NCBI GenBank assembly: GCA_030248195.1
Contig: JASAND010021422.1
Coordinates: forward strand, 124,001-188,000
Length of the DNA: 64,000 bases
Direction: 5' to 3'
DNA from: Trissonchulus latispiculum
Taxonomy: Eukaryota > Nematoda > Enoplea > Enoplida > Ironidae
The notes under the pieces were generated by a model, which was given only the letters and a program-made list of their open reading frames with translations, searched no databases and had not been told where the DNA came from. Positions 11,501 to 25,501 of this stretch are shown piece by piece. The position numbers and the translations under genes were made by a program. Each line of letters opens with the position of its first letter. Position 1 is the stretch's first letter.

Positions 11501-12516
11501 TCTGTGTTTAAAGGAATGCCATCGTCAGCAAAATCGCCAAATAAATAACCAGATCATGACAGAATTCACCTGTAATACACAGATTAAAATCAAAAATTTT
11601 AAAATGGAAACCACATGCGGACCTTCTGGCGCATGCAAGTTGTTCCCATTAGGGCAAAACAATGGGCAAATCAACCCATAGATAAATTGACAACAAAACC
11701 TGGAGGTAATATGTGTCGGAGTTTGCCCGTTAAAAATTATAATGAAGATGCGCACATTCGCCACTGCCAACGAATGCAAGATGCAAATTAAAGATATTTT
11801 CAAGACTGTGATAATAAAACTATATAGTAACTCGAAGCAATCTCAAAAGCAAAATCTCGAAGCAATTATGACTCAAGGATTCCGATACCACCAAATGAAT
11901 TCAATTCGACTACTTGAACATCCAGCCTAACACAAACCCGAAAGAATTCGTAGCATTGGAATGACCTTAATATCTACATTGAATAAACAGCTTTTTCCTA
12001 ATGCACATATTAAAAGATTGTATTTAGAATTTGGATCTTAGAGTTTGTTTGACTTTGAAAAGGTTCAATTCCTATTGAAACATGCTGAATGGAAATGGAG
12101 TTGTAATTTTGCTTATAGTTAAGCTTGTGTATTTTTTCTATTTCTGGTTACGCTTCAACTTGCGAACATTTTTCAGAGTGCATGCCAAGCGATACCTGGC
12201 ATAAAATGCTTAAATAGGCGGGGGTTCTTTTCTGATTACGTTCATTGTTTGATTCTCCATATCAATATTCTAATTGTATGCAAATATAAAAAACCAAAAA
12301 CAATGTGAATCATGTCTTCTTTGTATAACTGTTTTATGATTTAGGATTTTAAAAAAATATTAAAACTTGTTTAGGTTTTGAAACATTTCAATGTATATCA
12401 ATTACAAATGACCGTATTTACTATTTCCTAAAATTGTAAACGGATTAGCCAAATTTTAAACAATACGCATATTTCTGGATTTTCGTTATCGTGGTTTTCG
12501 CTACGAAATCATTGAG

Positions 12517-15500
12517 ATGATCGAGCAGAAAGACTTGCTTTTCCTGTGTATTACTTTAATTAAAGCTGGCTCTGCTATTGAGCCTAAAATTAAACCAATT
12601 TTCTTTGGGCCTAAAATGATAACGACTCCGACAGGAACTATCACCGGAAAACAATTCCAGGTGGGACAACATCAGATGAACGTTTTCAAAGGACTGCCTT
12701 ATGCTGAACCTCCAATTGGAGATCTCAGATTTGAGGTAGATACTTATGCACACTTCGCTAACATTTCTGCGGAACTAAATAAAAGACACTAACTGTTTTA
12801 ACTAATTGATTCCGGCCAAAAGATACTCGCCAGAGCATTGCCTTATACGAAAAGGCAGCTAAGGAAATCTATTTTTAGGCAAACAGTACAAAGACGTACA
12901 CTGTTGACACAACTTGGTTGAGACAAGGTGCAGAAGTAAACTTTTACAGGATTTTAAACTACGTAATATATATTGCTAGAACTTCTTGCTTTCCAAATAA
13001 GGTTTTCAAAATATCTATTAATTTATTGTAGCTTCAGTGTAGAACTGTTTGTCATTAAGTTTAGATTCAGATTTTAAACGTTTCGACAATCAAAATCTGA
13101 AAAGTCGACTGATTTGATAGCCTCTGACTATCGAACGGTTACTCGTGTGTTAAAATAAAATGTCTTCGATAATTGTATAAGTAAGGAAAGCATTACGATA
13201 AATTTAAAGCACGATACTATGTTCTCTGTGTTGAAAATAGTAGCGTCTGCAAACTCGTTTAAGACTTCCCCTATCGAGCACAGTGCTCGCTTAAGACTTC
13301 CCCTATTGCACACAGCCCATAGTAGCATTTGCAGCATTCGTAATATCACTGTTCAGTTTTCTAGGACACATGATCAAACTACCACTGATAATTGCAACTC
13401 TAAGGATGGTGCATTCAAAAATCTTCTGCTCGTAACTTCAGTATGACTAAACTTTTGTGAAGTTAGCACCGGCTGGAAAGATATAAATTATTATCGAGAT
13501 GCTAAGCCTAAGTAATTTAGTGATACATTTTGTCAGACGCTCAGTGTTCTCTCCGTCCTTCTATTTAAATTCGTAGGTCAGTTAGCTAATATTCGTTAGG
13601 TTCGGGGAATTCATGTAACGGTTTGTTGAGTGATTCGGTTGGGTAAGGTGTCCAACACTAATTCGGGAATCTCAAGTGAGTTGCGTTGAAACTTCGTGCT
13701 TGTTATTTAGGCTAAATATTTCTGTGAGCTTGTTTAACTTGAGTCTGTGCTTTTCAATTGTGCTGTCTCATTGTGTTTGCTTGAAATTATCTAGTAAATC
13801 TTTGTAACCGTCTCGCTGAGTGGAAGTTGGTCAGGACTGTACACTGTACATTTCTCCAATGTCGCAATCCACCGGTATTCACTTGTAATCTAGGATCTTA
13901 ACCTAATAGTTAAAGTAAGACAACAGCGTTTTACTAACTCTCGTAGACTCAAACTTCACACTTTCAAAACCAACCGACAAGATTTCAACTTGGGGCAAAC
14001 AGCATGACTAAAATGTTTAGGAAATGTTGAATCTGCAAGTTGACGATGTCATTAATTGTCCAGTGAATGTAAAATTTTAACGTTTAAGCGCCCACAACCT
14101 AGAAAGACAGCACCAATTATTCAAAATGCACAAGAATCTGGTCCACCATGCGTTCAATATATGGGTCTCTGGGTTCAGCACCCTACATTGGCAAACCAAA
14201 GTGAAGACTGCTTGTATTTGGACATTTACACTCCTATTGCAATGGTAATATTAAAACATAGAGCTCTATTGGTCAATTAAATGTTGTGGGTGTTTATATA
14301 AATTTACGATTTAAAATTAACAAAATGATTTTTAGTTCAATTTGTAGAATAAAATTCAGCCGCTATCATGTATCATTTATTATTAGATCCAAATTTCAAG
14401 TTTATGCCTTTGGTTTACGGGTAGATTGATGCTTCGTAAACCTACAAACGGGTAGATTGATGCTTCGTAAACCTATAACTTTTAGTAAGAATAGATCATT
14501 CAAATACGTGCTTTCTGATATTTCCATTTTGCAGATTATATCCTGTTTTAGGAAAGGAAACGCTTTCCAGTCATAGTCTGGATTCATGGCGGGTCCTATC
14601 AAGTAGGTAGTGGCAGCACTGATATGGACATAGCAGCAATATTTGAAAGCTTCGTTGCCAAGGAAACCATACTTGTTACCATTAACTATCGATTAGGAGT
14701 TTTAGGTAATAAATTTTGTTTCAGTATCATACTATATTAAACGGTATGATACATTACGTACTGTGGGCAGCACGCAGACTTGTAGTACAAGCTAAGAAAT
14801 TGCATTAATGTTGTTCACGGAACAGAAGCGGCCCCCTTAAAACCAATTCTGGTGCCTTACGTCGTCAGCTCGCTATTTATATATAAGTTATCTTTTAAAT
14901 TTATTGCACAATTATATCCATCCGCCCAACTGAGAAGTGAAGGATATAACTATCTTTCAAAATCTGCGTGATATTACAAAATAAGTATCAACAATTATTA
15001 GCATAGATTTAACTATAAATTTGTCTATTTTCTGTAAGAACTATTCCAATTTTAGTATAGCGCCATTCTAAACGTTGCAGTATATCATCTCTGTTTAAAT
15101 AAACGCAGAAACAAACAAACTAATACATTTTGGAATTTACAAAGTAAAAATGCATCAGTTGAAGTAGCACAATGTTGTCAATATCGTTGTCATTAACGTT
15201 GTCACACATTGTCGTTATCTGTTTGAATTAGTTGCATCGGAAGAGTTGTTGTTTAATTAGAAAACCAAAGTAATTGTGTGGATGGCTGTACCATTATTGA
15301 TGCTACTAATGTTCCAGCAGTGCATTTTGTGAATTGTATACTACAGTTTGTTTATTTCAGGGTTTATTCAAAGTCCAACAGAGAACACTAATCTTGGTCT
15401 TTGGGATCAGGTGGAAGCTCTTCGCTGGATCAATACAAACATTAAGTTTTTTGGTGGTGATCCATCTTCAATTACCATTATGGGAGAGAGTGCTGGTGGA

Positions 15501-18500
15501 TCCTCTGTTTCGCTATTAGCAATTTCTCCATTGACAGAAGGCCAGTCTCAAATGTTCACTCCAATGTCTTTTTAATTTTGGAAGATAATAGTTAAATTCC
15601 TTTAACAATGGTATATTGAATCCATAAAACTAATAGAGTTTAATGAGCATTATTGCGGCATCATAGTTTTAGATTGCAGTTGTGTGATGTAGTTGTAAAA
15701 TCGATGGTTGCGTGCTTTCTGACTTGCACTGTTCCGGCTAGTCGCAGTCTTGCTAATGCAATTGCAGAACATGTTCGTTCAAATGAACATGGTTTTTGTT
15801 TACAATTTTTTGGATTTAGATGTACGAGAGACTCATGAATCGTTGATGAGCCTAACCTTATCTTTTGGAAAGCGTTTTGATATAGACAAGAATTGTTATG
15901 TAATTATTGCTAATTAATTACTGACAAAATCTATAACCGTAATGCTGAACGCGTTTAAAAAGTGTTAATACAATTTCCTACATTTAGGACTTGTACATCG
16001 TGCAGTTATTATGAGCGGTTCATCTTACGCAGACTTTGCTGTTGATCACTATAACTGGCAACAATGGAATGCTGAACATGTTGCAGCTATTCTTTGTTCT
16101 GCTAATCAAGATAGATGTAAAGAGTCACCGAGTTGCAGGTATGAAATACAAGGCCCAGTATAGAAGCAAACTGAAATTTTCAAACCGACACACACACACA
16201 CGTTCAAGCACAAGCAAAAGCTTCCAAACACAAGCAGAACAATAACAAGCTTTCATAACAATGACGTCATGCATGTGAGAGTTATGCTGCCGATGTTCGC
16301 AACTAAGTGCTATGTCTCCAACTTGTAATGCTTGAAACCTAATTAAAAACTACGATTACATACAAGAATTCTAATAAACTTCATGAATCTGAACACTTTC
16401 GTCAAGCCTGCTGTTGAACTTTCATTCTGCCAAGAATCGTTTTAATCATTAATATAATTTTGGAGAAATCAATGCCAGAACCAAATAACCACAGCAGTTT
16501 TGCTGAAACGATTTTGAACTGAAACGGTGTGCAATGGAACTGCGCATTTATTGAGCGTAATCAAACCTGCATAAACTTGGGCAGTACGTCAATAATACCT
16601 CAATATTAACCACGAAATCGTTTCTGGTTTATACTGACTTAACCGTAAGCGCAATGATTGTGACAGCAAACATGTTTATTTTGGCGTCCTCTTTTCTGTC
16701 GAAACAACTAATTTCGGTTTGGCGATTTTATCGTCTAAATCTGTATTGCTAAACGCAAAAGAATTCAATTTTGATTTAAAATCCCGCAATTGATCCGAGA
16801 ATGTTAGGAACACGTTTTAATCTGAAAGTTTCAGCTATTCTGGTAACGGATTGAAGTTGTATTTTTATATTTAGACCATTTATCGGATCGAAAGAAGCAT
16901 TAAAGTGCATAAAGGAGAGCACACAGTTAACAACTTACGATTCACTGAGCGCTTTTCAGGATGCAATGCAGAAATACCAAGTATTTGCTAGTTAATATGG
17001 CTACATAGAATGAGACAGAGTCCATTCGTAGTTCCTTCAAATCCAAACAAGTCAAATACTTCATATCCAATTTCCAATACATGGAACCAAGAATACATGA
17101 TGATAAGAGTAACGAAGCCTAGTCTCTGTCATCAAAAGCTATGCTCCGTTCGCTAACGGTTGACCCCCCCACAAATTGGACCCATCTGCAAATTATAGCG
17201 CAACGCTTGCATGGTAAAGCTCGAAAGCACAACTACTCAGTTGGTTATATGTGCATCTGTTGCGAGCTTTAGAACAGAAACATAGGATGCGAATTTCTTT
17301 AAAGTGATGGGTACAATTTGTGGAGGGGGGCAGCGAGTATAGTTGCTTCTCTGATAACAGAGACTATGCTTAGTGTCATACTCTTATTATTATGTGCTCT
17401 TGGTGGAACTAACTTCGTTGGATTTTGATGTCACGACTGTTTTTATAGTGCATATTAAGGCAAATTGTTCATTTTTTCTAAGACTTGTCCATACAATTAG
17501 TTCAGTTTGGACAGACTTGGCTGCTTTAGCTAGTTGCAGTACCCAATCATTTAATTCAGTTTTATAGAGTAAATGTCTTGTATCTGCAAGCCAAAATATT
17601 GATCGCTAACATTACACTTTTCTTTTAGTCTAAAATGCCCGCACCAGTAATAGACGGCGAACTTATTCCAGAAAGCATTGATACCATGATGAAAAGCCGT
17701 CCAAGAATACCCATAATGATTGGAATAGCTGATCTCGAGTGGCATCATCTGGAAGGTTAGTTTTCTGGAATAACAGAAGCCTAATTGCTAATTTTTATTT
17801 TTGGTTTCTGCTCCTTTGGGTGATTTAAAACAGTTGGCAAAATGACAGCTTAACGAAAAAGCATGATTTTAGTATTCATAATTGCTTATTGCTTATTCAT
17901 AACAGCTCTTCTTGTGGCATTTTCAATGCTTGCTCGCTATCGTTTAATGATGGTCACTTTTTTATGAAAATGTCAATAAAATAAAAAAAGAAAATCCGAA
18001 ATTCCGGCGAAGAAGGAGACGTTTAAATTTCGCTTGAATCCCGATTTGTTTTTCCAATCAATGATTTCTTATTGCTTCCTCTTATTTTCGACGGCGCTAA
18101 ATTTTTTCTCTTTTCTAGGTTGTGGGGGTTACCCCTCCATACACATCCCCATGTTACCCTTTGGACGATAAACTTCTGCTGTGATGTCGTGCATGCTATA
18201 AAAATAGGATCTGCACTATATATTGCGACAGTGGTGTTTCATTAATATCTGTAGTTTGGCTCAAGCCTTATCCTGTTGAATTCACTGTCTGGTTCAAAAG
18301 AGAACATTAAACCTTTACTTTGAGCTGAAGCTTTACTTCTGTAAACCTTAGACAGTCCTAAACGTTGAAACTGAAGTCACCGCGCTTATCGAAATATAAT
18401 GACTGAACTATTTCTTTATTGCAAACTGCAAACTGCATGGCATAACGAACTGCTTGTGTAGTCTGAATTGTTGGTTTCAGCGGATTGGAGAAGACATATC

Positions 18501-21500
18501 GAGAACATACAGGCTCCACCGCTACAGTTTTTTCTATCCTACATATCTCCAATGCTGAGACAAAGACATTATATTGATAAGATCATTAATAACTACTTCG
18601 GCAACATAACTGGAAAGCAGTCAAATCTCGCATCAGATGTAGTCGTGAATGCAACAGCAACGGTGAGTTCTACGACTATTATTGACCTCCATGAGAGTAT
18701 ATCAGACGAACTAAGATGGTGAAATCATAGGAACAAGGTGAACCACTTTACCTATCAACATGAACCAATAATTCATTATGTACCTTATCAAAACATTTTG
18801 ATAACGCAAACATGCTACACAAACAGCGATGTAAGGGAGGTAGGCATAGGAAAGATTGATAAGCCTGATATGGGAGTTCAGCTGATGGCCCTGTGGTGTA
18901 GCGGTAGCATGTCTGTTTCCGGATCAGAAGGGCCGTGGTTCGATCCCCGGCTGGGCCAATTCTTTACGTTCAATGATGAGTGAAAAGCTGAACCTCTTCC
19001 CTTCTCTCTTCTAGTCCTGGTTTCGTGGGTACACGGGTGCCGGACGCCTCCCGTTTGGGCATGTCCTCGGTTTCTTCTTGGTCCACCAGCCAGCCCTGGT
19101 AGAAGCGTTCCAGCGAGACACAGCACAAACGCCAATTAAAAATGAGCTGAATTTTAAAAAAAGATTAGTTGCCTTAATCCGGAATAATTTCAATCAAGCC
19201 ACTATGGTTTTGAGCGAAGATAAATATCATAGTTATTCCTCAAAGGTTACGGGAGCTTTGAGCAAAAGATTATTGAACTTAAAACCAAGCTGGCTTAGTT
19301 TCCTATTTGGTCAGCTAGAATCCGTGGGAGCGTAAAATAAGGACAACATAATTATAACCAAACCGGAATTACTTCTTTGAAAAGTTTCATCATAGTATTA
19401 GTTGTATTGCTACTGCTTTGTATCTGTAATGGCGTAGTTAAAGTCTAGTAACAGTTGTAACTTAGGGCCTTTTCAAGAAAGGGTAGAGTAGAGTAGAGTA
19501 GAGTTAAAAATAACTGTTTAACTCGCTTTAACTCTACTCAAGCTTGTGTTTCCCTCTTTTAACTCCGTCATGAAAAGGGTTGAGTTAATTTTAGCTCTAC
19601 TCTACCCTTTCTTGAAAAGGCCCTTAGAGATACTAATATGGTACATACATAATAAACTCAGTAAAAGAGTATGTCACATGACATAACATGGCCGAGAATG
19701 GAAAACTTCTTCCTACAAAATTGCCTTGCTGTAAGCGGGGTGTTCCTAATATGTGACAAAGTTTGAGAGCAATCGGAAAATTAGTTGTCATTTGTCTTTT
19801 GGTATATACCCCCCCATTAACAGTATCTCTAATTCACCTATTGGATACTCTGATTTCAGATGAGGTCTGACATAGATTATGTTGTACCTTGTGCGAAGGA
19901 AATCGAAGCTTATTCTAAAAAGCAGCTTCCTGTGTATGCTTATATTTTTTCACATGTGGGTGAACAAATTGGTAGAAAAGCAGGACCAACATCGGAATTC
20001 AGAACTGAGCCCTTACATAGTGCGTTTCTTTACGTACAACTTTCAATTTTATGTTATAACTGGGTTTAGTCTACGTCTAAGATTGAAACAATTACTTATC
20101 CGTTATTTTCGTTTTTGCCTTATCTGAGACTGTGAATGAAGGAGAGGTGAAGAGGTAAACGTGTTAGGACATGCTGAAATCGGGATTAAAAGAAGAGATA
20201 ACAGCAGAATAAGTGTGGCGATTGTATTCATAGCTGGCATATAAGCTAAATACGCTACTATTCAGCTCAGCAGTATGAGACTGGCTTTATTCTTCTACGA
20301 ATAGATTTCGGCTCACCCCCAGTCAGTTGCTTCTGTACTAATAGGTAGTTCTTTATTAAATTTCTGTATGAGTAGCGATATAGCAGACATCGCACACTTG
20401 TTCGTAGGTACTCGTTGCCATTTTACAGATATGGATGGATGGACTTTGCTATTGTCCACCTCCGACTATGTGATGAATTCCCCATGGCAGATGCGCCTGA
20501 AGGAGGCCGCTTCTTTACTAAATTGATGACAAGGCTACATGTGTAGCACTGTTATATGTATATCGCTTGCCAAATGCAGATTCAAAACATATATTTTAGA
20601 AGCTTTCCATGGTCTTGATCATGCTTATATCTTTTCTCTTGGACAAACAAACGAATATCGGGTGCTGAAGGACAATTCATACTGGAATGTCAGCAGCTTT
20701 TTGACGACAGCCGTCACAAACTTCGCCAAGACTGGGTAGTTGCCCCAGAATTATGCAATGTTCGACGATACAAGCTAAGCAAAAGTTTACGTATATATCT
20801 GTAAATACAATGCCAAAACTGTTGGGGGAATGCTCGGCTAATATTATTCATTAAAAGTAGTAGATTAAAACAAAATTTTCTAAAATCTATTTGTTGGTTT
20901 AATCTACCACGTAAAATCGCTTCGCCGGTGTCCCCAAGTGCAATCTTTAGATAGATATAGTGTTATATCTTTAGTGCCTTTTCGTGCACAAATTGAACAA
21001 TTGAATTCGTTTGATGAGTAACTATGATAACTAATATTGTTCAAGTTCGCTGAACGTTTTAGTTCTGCCGTAGTAATAAGATGTCTTAGTTCTAATAGTT
21101 TGGCATTCTGAGTTTCAAGTAAAATACCAAACGTTTATCATTGCTGGTACCATTAATACCATTAATACTTATTGAGGTATACTATTGGGTAGGTATAACT
21201 TATACCTGCATACGTATATGCGTGCGCACACAATTAATTTGTAGCACAGTGTACGATTACGTACAGAAAACGGCAAGATATGTATAATATAGGATTGTGT
21301 CTTAACATTTCAGTATTCAATGGCTTTCACATGTAGATATAATGGTTTTAAGCCTTGTTTGTGGTACAAATAATAGAGGCCTTCACTGAGACCCGAAAGG
21401 CCGGCCCGAGGATAGCAGAAAGTAAAGCGGCCAAAGACCGGTTGAGTTGGAAAAATTTAAGTGCGGGTCGGGATTCGGGCCGGGTCTGGTGTTTTGCAAT

Positions 21501-22278
21501 TTTTGTTAGAAAGTTTATTTTTTCTAAAATAAATTTAATCATTGGTTTTGTATTTGAGCTTACTTAAATTTTCCAAGTTGTTTTAGATTACTGCGGTGTG
21601 TAGTTAGCTTACTTCTGTTTATATGCTTTAATCTTCAGTAAACGTTACATTGAAATGAATGAAATGAAATGTAATACTTGTTTACTTTCTTATTATTTGG
21701 AAAGTATTGTTTTTAATACATACTTTATTCCGTGTTATATTTGAATCAAGGAAACTGCAGCGAATTCTTTGCTAAACCGCTGACTTTACTTAGTTGTTAT
21801 TAACTAATCGCTTAAATAGACACTCGAATTCGCTTTAAGATGGTATCTGCAATGAGGAATAAAATGCATGCACTCAGAATGCATTTTATTTTTTCCAACG
21901 TTAAAAACTTTTCTTAACGCACCGGGCCGGCCGAGCAAACATTTTCACGACTTTGTAGTACAACTTTGCATTCAAACGTTTACGAATTCACGAATTGCGG
22001 GAAGTCCTATTGCGCTTACATTACCTCGCTCGTGTCGCACACTCGGAGCTTCCCGAGAGCATGTGAACGATACTCTTAGCAGTATCCAAAATCATTTTAG
22101 ACTGCATGTCATTTCTCTGTTTAGAAATCCCAACTCCGATGGTTTCAGTTCAGTAAAGTGGCCTCCTTATACGCAAGATTGTCCTGCCTACATGAACATA
22201 GACAGCAAACAAGAAGCAAAGTTTTGTGGTTTTCGAACGCAAACCGCGAAATTTTGGAATGAAGACATTAAAAATTAA
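12517..22278 (+). CDS. Carboxylesterase, complete 11-exon gene
   Basis: Exons 12517-12735, 14089-14244, 14552-14705, 15361-15540, 15988-16138, 16875-16980, 17629-17755, 18481-18662, 19860-20019, 20600-20735 and 22125-22278. All phases agree and give 574 residues. It is a type-B carboxylesterase (alpha/beta hydrolase, ester hydrolysis). Family landmarks in order: a hydrophobic N terminus (probable signal peptide); FKGLPYAEPPIGDLRFE; QSEDCLYLDIYTP; oxyanion-hole HGG at 137-139; GESAGG with nucleophile Ser220; Glu359 in the acid position; His482 in FHGLDH; NFAKTG and FWNED near the end. The Ser-Glu-His triad is complete, so catalysis is likely, unlike neuroligins. There is no C-terminal anchor, so the enzyme is probably secreted. 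Intron 4 appears to use a GC donor (AG|GCCAGT at 15541). Introns carry a SINE and MITEs. Substrate unknown. Confidence 0.88.
14409..14482 (+). repeat. Short tandem duplication in esterase intron 2
   Basis: The unit GGGTAGATTGATGCTTCG followed by TAAACCTA occurs twice about 37 bases apart. No function is suggested. Confidence 0.8.
17087..17403. mobile_element. MITE with long inverted ends, copy 1 (esterase intron 6)
   Basis: About 317 bp with long imperfect inverted arms. The left end CCAAGAATACATGATGATAA matches the reverse complement of the right end. Inside are mirrored GGTTGACCCCCCC and GGAGGGGGGCAG blocks. The same family is at 49627-50041. No open frame. Lies wholly within intron 6. Confidence 0.75.
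18887..19160 (+). mobile_element. tRNA-derived SINE in esterase intron 8
   Basis: A tRNA-like head at 18887-18958 starts GGCCCTGTGGTGTAGCGG (A box) and contains GGTTCGATCC (B box). It ends CTGGGCCA, which nearly pairs with the start. A pyrimidine-rich unrelated body follows to about 19160. This is the structure of a Pol III-transcribed SINE. The head is not a clean tRNA: its T stem has mismatches. Confidence 0.75.
19465..19623. mobile_element. 159 bp MITE, PIF/Harbinger-like, esterase intron 8
   Basis: Perfect 29 bp terminal inverted repeats beginning GGGCCTTTTCAAGAAAGGGT, flanked on both sides by TTA (19462-19464 and 19624-19626) as target duplication. A TTA three-base duplication and G/C-starting ends are typical of PIF/Harbinger derivatives. 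A half copy (CAAGAAAGGGTAGAGTTG) is at about 34133-34150. Confidence 0.85.
21858..21890. repeat. Hairpin in esterase intron 10
   Basis: AATAAAATGCAT at 21858-21869 and ATGCATTTTATT at 21879-21890 are perfect inverted arms. Together with the CACACTCGGAG region up to about 22070 it resembles the palindromic element at 4-180 and is probably a degraded relative. Confidence 0.65.
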
Positions 22279-23372
22279 CGGAACAAATATAAGTGCTAAG
22301 TTTGTGCATGTACGCTTTTAAAAGACTGTATATGCTTTTGTATACTGTATTCATATCTAAAAATATTCATTATCTAATGCATCTTTCAAAAAGGCTAGCA
22401 GCGTTGACACGACGGAGTCCGGAAATTCTCCAGTCAAATCTCAAGCTTGGTTAACGGACGGAGTAAATTTCGGAATGTTCCCCGAGGAATTCCGCTGATC
22501 ACCAACGGATTAAAAAATTCTAATTTAAATTTTTATTGGGGTCAACGGGATTCCAAAAGGTTCCCCCACCACTGGCGGACATTCCAGGCGGCTTGAAATT
22601 TTGGCGGGAAAAATACAAAATACCAGCAATAGCACGGGAAAAGCTAATTCTAACTCAAAACAGCAGAATTACACGGTTTTGACCATTATTTAAGTGCAGC
22701 AGAATAGTGAAAATTCCCACGAAGTCGCACTACGTAAATGTAATGGGATTAGTAAAATCTGATGCTAAAAACAACCTAAATTGGTCGAAAAGTAGCCCAA
22801 TCTAGTTAATCAGCAAAGAAGAGTTCTTATGCCATGAATTTGTGAAGAAGAGCAACGACCATCAATGTGGAATACAATTATTAAATAATGTCCAAGCAAT
22901 AATTGTATAGATTGTTTTATGTTTGCCTAGCCAGAGTTGTCTAGTACTCAAAATGAAGTGAAACTTATAAATAGGGGTCAAGGTTTGCACTCTACCAGGG
23001 CAGAAATCTCCATCTTAATTATGACTTCAAGCTTAATTAAGTTTAATTAACGTATAGTCTACTAACAATAATTAATCCAGAATTTGTGAAAGAAAAGGGT
23101 ATTTCGGTAACAATTCCACCCAATAATTGGACTTGTCACTCCCCACGAAGATAAACGTTGATATTTCGGCTAATCTTAGGCGTATCAATGAGTTGTCACT
23201 CATAACCTGAGTCAAGTACGACCTTCTTCACCAGTCTGTACGTTTATTATTGTCTGCATATGAATTAGCAGGAAATCATTAATCTAAAATACGAAGTTTA
23301 TATGTTTAACAGGCCGAAAATTAGTCTTAAAATTGCCTATAAAGTGAAGATTTGCATTAAAAATAACAAATA
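22279..23372. other. Intergenic after complete esterase
   Basis: No gene recognised. A short GC-richer piece with palindromic ends (GGAATTCC-like) lies at about 22.43-22.6 kb. The rest is AT-rich and featureless. Confidence 0.4.
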
Positions 23373-24454
23373 TTGGAAGATGGTTCAATATTAGGTACTA
23401 AATAGCTAAGTACGTAGCTAAGTAGGGTTTTTAGTGATAATTAGTAATATTTAGTTAATATTTGGTTAATTTTTATAATTTTGGTCGGTAACATGACTTG
23501 GGCTTATATGAAAGAGAATTTGATCCTGATTCCGAAAATCCAAACCTGACTTTTCAACACCCAAAAATGAGAAAGTTATAAGCGAAAATGTTTTATAGGA
23601 TTACTTTTTATGTCGTAACCTTATCACTCCAAAAAGGAGTGTGTTAAAATTGGTTTTTTTGGCCTAAAGTTAAGGCAAACCTTTTTCCTTTTTTATTGTC
23701 TGGGAGGTTGTCTACCTCCCAAACTACACCCCAGTCAGGTGTTGTTTTCTTTTCCTTCTACTCATCTATGCCTCTTTCTTCCAGGGCCTAGCAGTTGTCC
23801 TCACTTGAACTTTTGGCCGAGGGCAAGGCCAACAAAGAGGAAAGAAAGAAAATAGTAGTATTAACCCAAGTCATGGAAGTTAAAGGGGGCTGACCTCCTT
23901 TAATAATAATAAAAATATTAATATAAGTAGTTAGATAAACGTAGGTAAGTAAGTAGTTTATTATGATGTAGTTCTTAACTCATGAAAAACTATATATCTT
24001 TCGCAATAATTCAACAAAGTTACGAAATTTCACAAAGTTTTCCCTTTGGTTGCGTTTATGTGTTAAAGAAAATTTCGCAAAGTTTCGCCGAGTTTCAACA
24101 CTCAAAATTTATCAAAAATGGGTCAGTTCGGCGGTAATATTTTCCAAATCTCATTAATTTCGACCCCCAATGGCCAGCTGGCTCAACCCGCCAAATGCAA
24201 AAGGTGGCAAGAACTTTCTAGAAGCTTTGCCTTAAAGTCAAAGCAAAATTCCGCCCAACTTTCGCTAATGACCTGTCACCGAGCTGTCAGCAAAAACTGT
24301 CAGCTCTGTCCCAAAATTTTCAACTACCTCAATGTTCGCTTGAGTACAACCGAAAGCGGTCGCTTTCCCTCCCCTCGGTCCGTCTCCAGTGCCATTGTTA
24401 TGGCATGTGGAATTCAAACGCACCTCCCCTGGTTAGGTTAAAAACATAGGACTT

Positions 24455-24800
24455 TTCTGGCCTCCGGGCCAGAAAACAAATTGAGTTTTCCGCGAACACT
24501 CCCAAATTAGGGCTATATATTATTGTTATGCCTGGCCAAAAATTGAGGATAAAATCCTAGGATTTAAAGGCCATTTTGGCCAAATTTTGTTTGTATTTTA
24601 AGGACTTCAGGCCATATTTTTTATCCACGAATTATGGGACCTTCGGGTCAACTTTTTATATTTTATGAGGCCACTGGGCCAATTTTTATATGCATGTTTT
24701 GGGCCATTGAGCCCCATCTTCTCTCAGCATTTTGGGCCCAAGGCCAATCTTTTATTTCCATAGCATGTGTGGGCCCTTGAGCCACTTTTAGTTCTTTTTA
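24455..24800 (+). repeat. GGCC minisatellite inside element A copy 1
   Basis: A run of degenerate 35-45 base units, each with two GGCC or GGGCC blocks about five bases apart (CCTCCGGGCC, CATTTTGGCC, CTTCAGGCC, CACTGGGCC) followed by an AT-rich stretch. Confidence 0.7.
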
Positions 24801-25456
24801 TTTAATTACTCTTATTATTATTTTATTATTTTATTAACGGGACAGCTCATGTAAACCCCTCCTGTCCGACGGAGGTCTTGAGAATTGCCCCTACTTCTGT
24901 TTTCCTGTTTTTATACACGGAACTCTCTTTGCTATCTATCTATCGAGGTTTGCTGACCTCTACCTCTTGTTATTTCATTTGTTTTATTCTCTTAATTGCA
25001 CTTTTTGGTCAAGCCACGACCATGTACTTCTTCATTTCTTGCAAGGCCCTTTTGGCCAACATTTGGGGTTTCAAAATAGAATATGGGATTATTAAGTGAA
25101 GACCCAACCCCTGAGTTTGAGTTAGAGGGTCCCTTTGCTACGGCCCTAAATTCTTGAGCTAATTAGTGAAAAATACTCATCCCACAGCCGACAACTAGGA
25201 GTTGCCGGCCATACTGTTTCGTCACGGCTGTGTTAACCCCCAAATTCATTGTTTGTAACTCATGTTTTTTGCTGTAGGTCGGTTTCTAAAAGTAATAGGT
25301 CACTAAAAATGTAAAACTAATTTTAAATCCGAATGTTAAAATAATCGGTCTCCAATTGTTTTTAATAATCAAGCGTTTCACGGGGAATGACCGGCTCTCC
25401 CATTCATTAATTTAATTACTTGTGAGTAGATTTTGTTTTGTAATGATTGCTGGGAC

Positions 25457-25501
25457 GCGTCGACGCATCAGATTGTAACATGCCGTTTTAACCGTTTAAA
25501 A
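25457..25501 (+). repeat. Dispersed repeat, copy 2 of 2
   Basis: Identical over 45 bases to 216-260. It is inserted within element A copy 1. Confidence 0.75.

Larger units (their letters stand above)
9651..12516. other. Intergenic, one microsatellite and one possible exon
   Basis: Contains an (AAT)n microsatellite at about 9978-10031. Apart from the candidate exon listed at 11316-11500 (-), nothing could be recognised. The last few hundred bases are probably the promoter of the complete esterase gene. No clear TATA box could be singled out in this AT-rich DNA. Confidence 0.4.

Noticed and set aside
18878..19135. Small protein read from the - strand of the SINE
   Set aside because: The frame is the reverse of the tRNA-like head and SINE body in an esterase intron.
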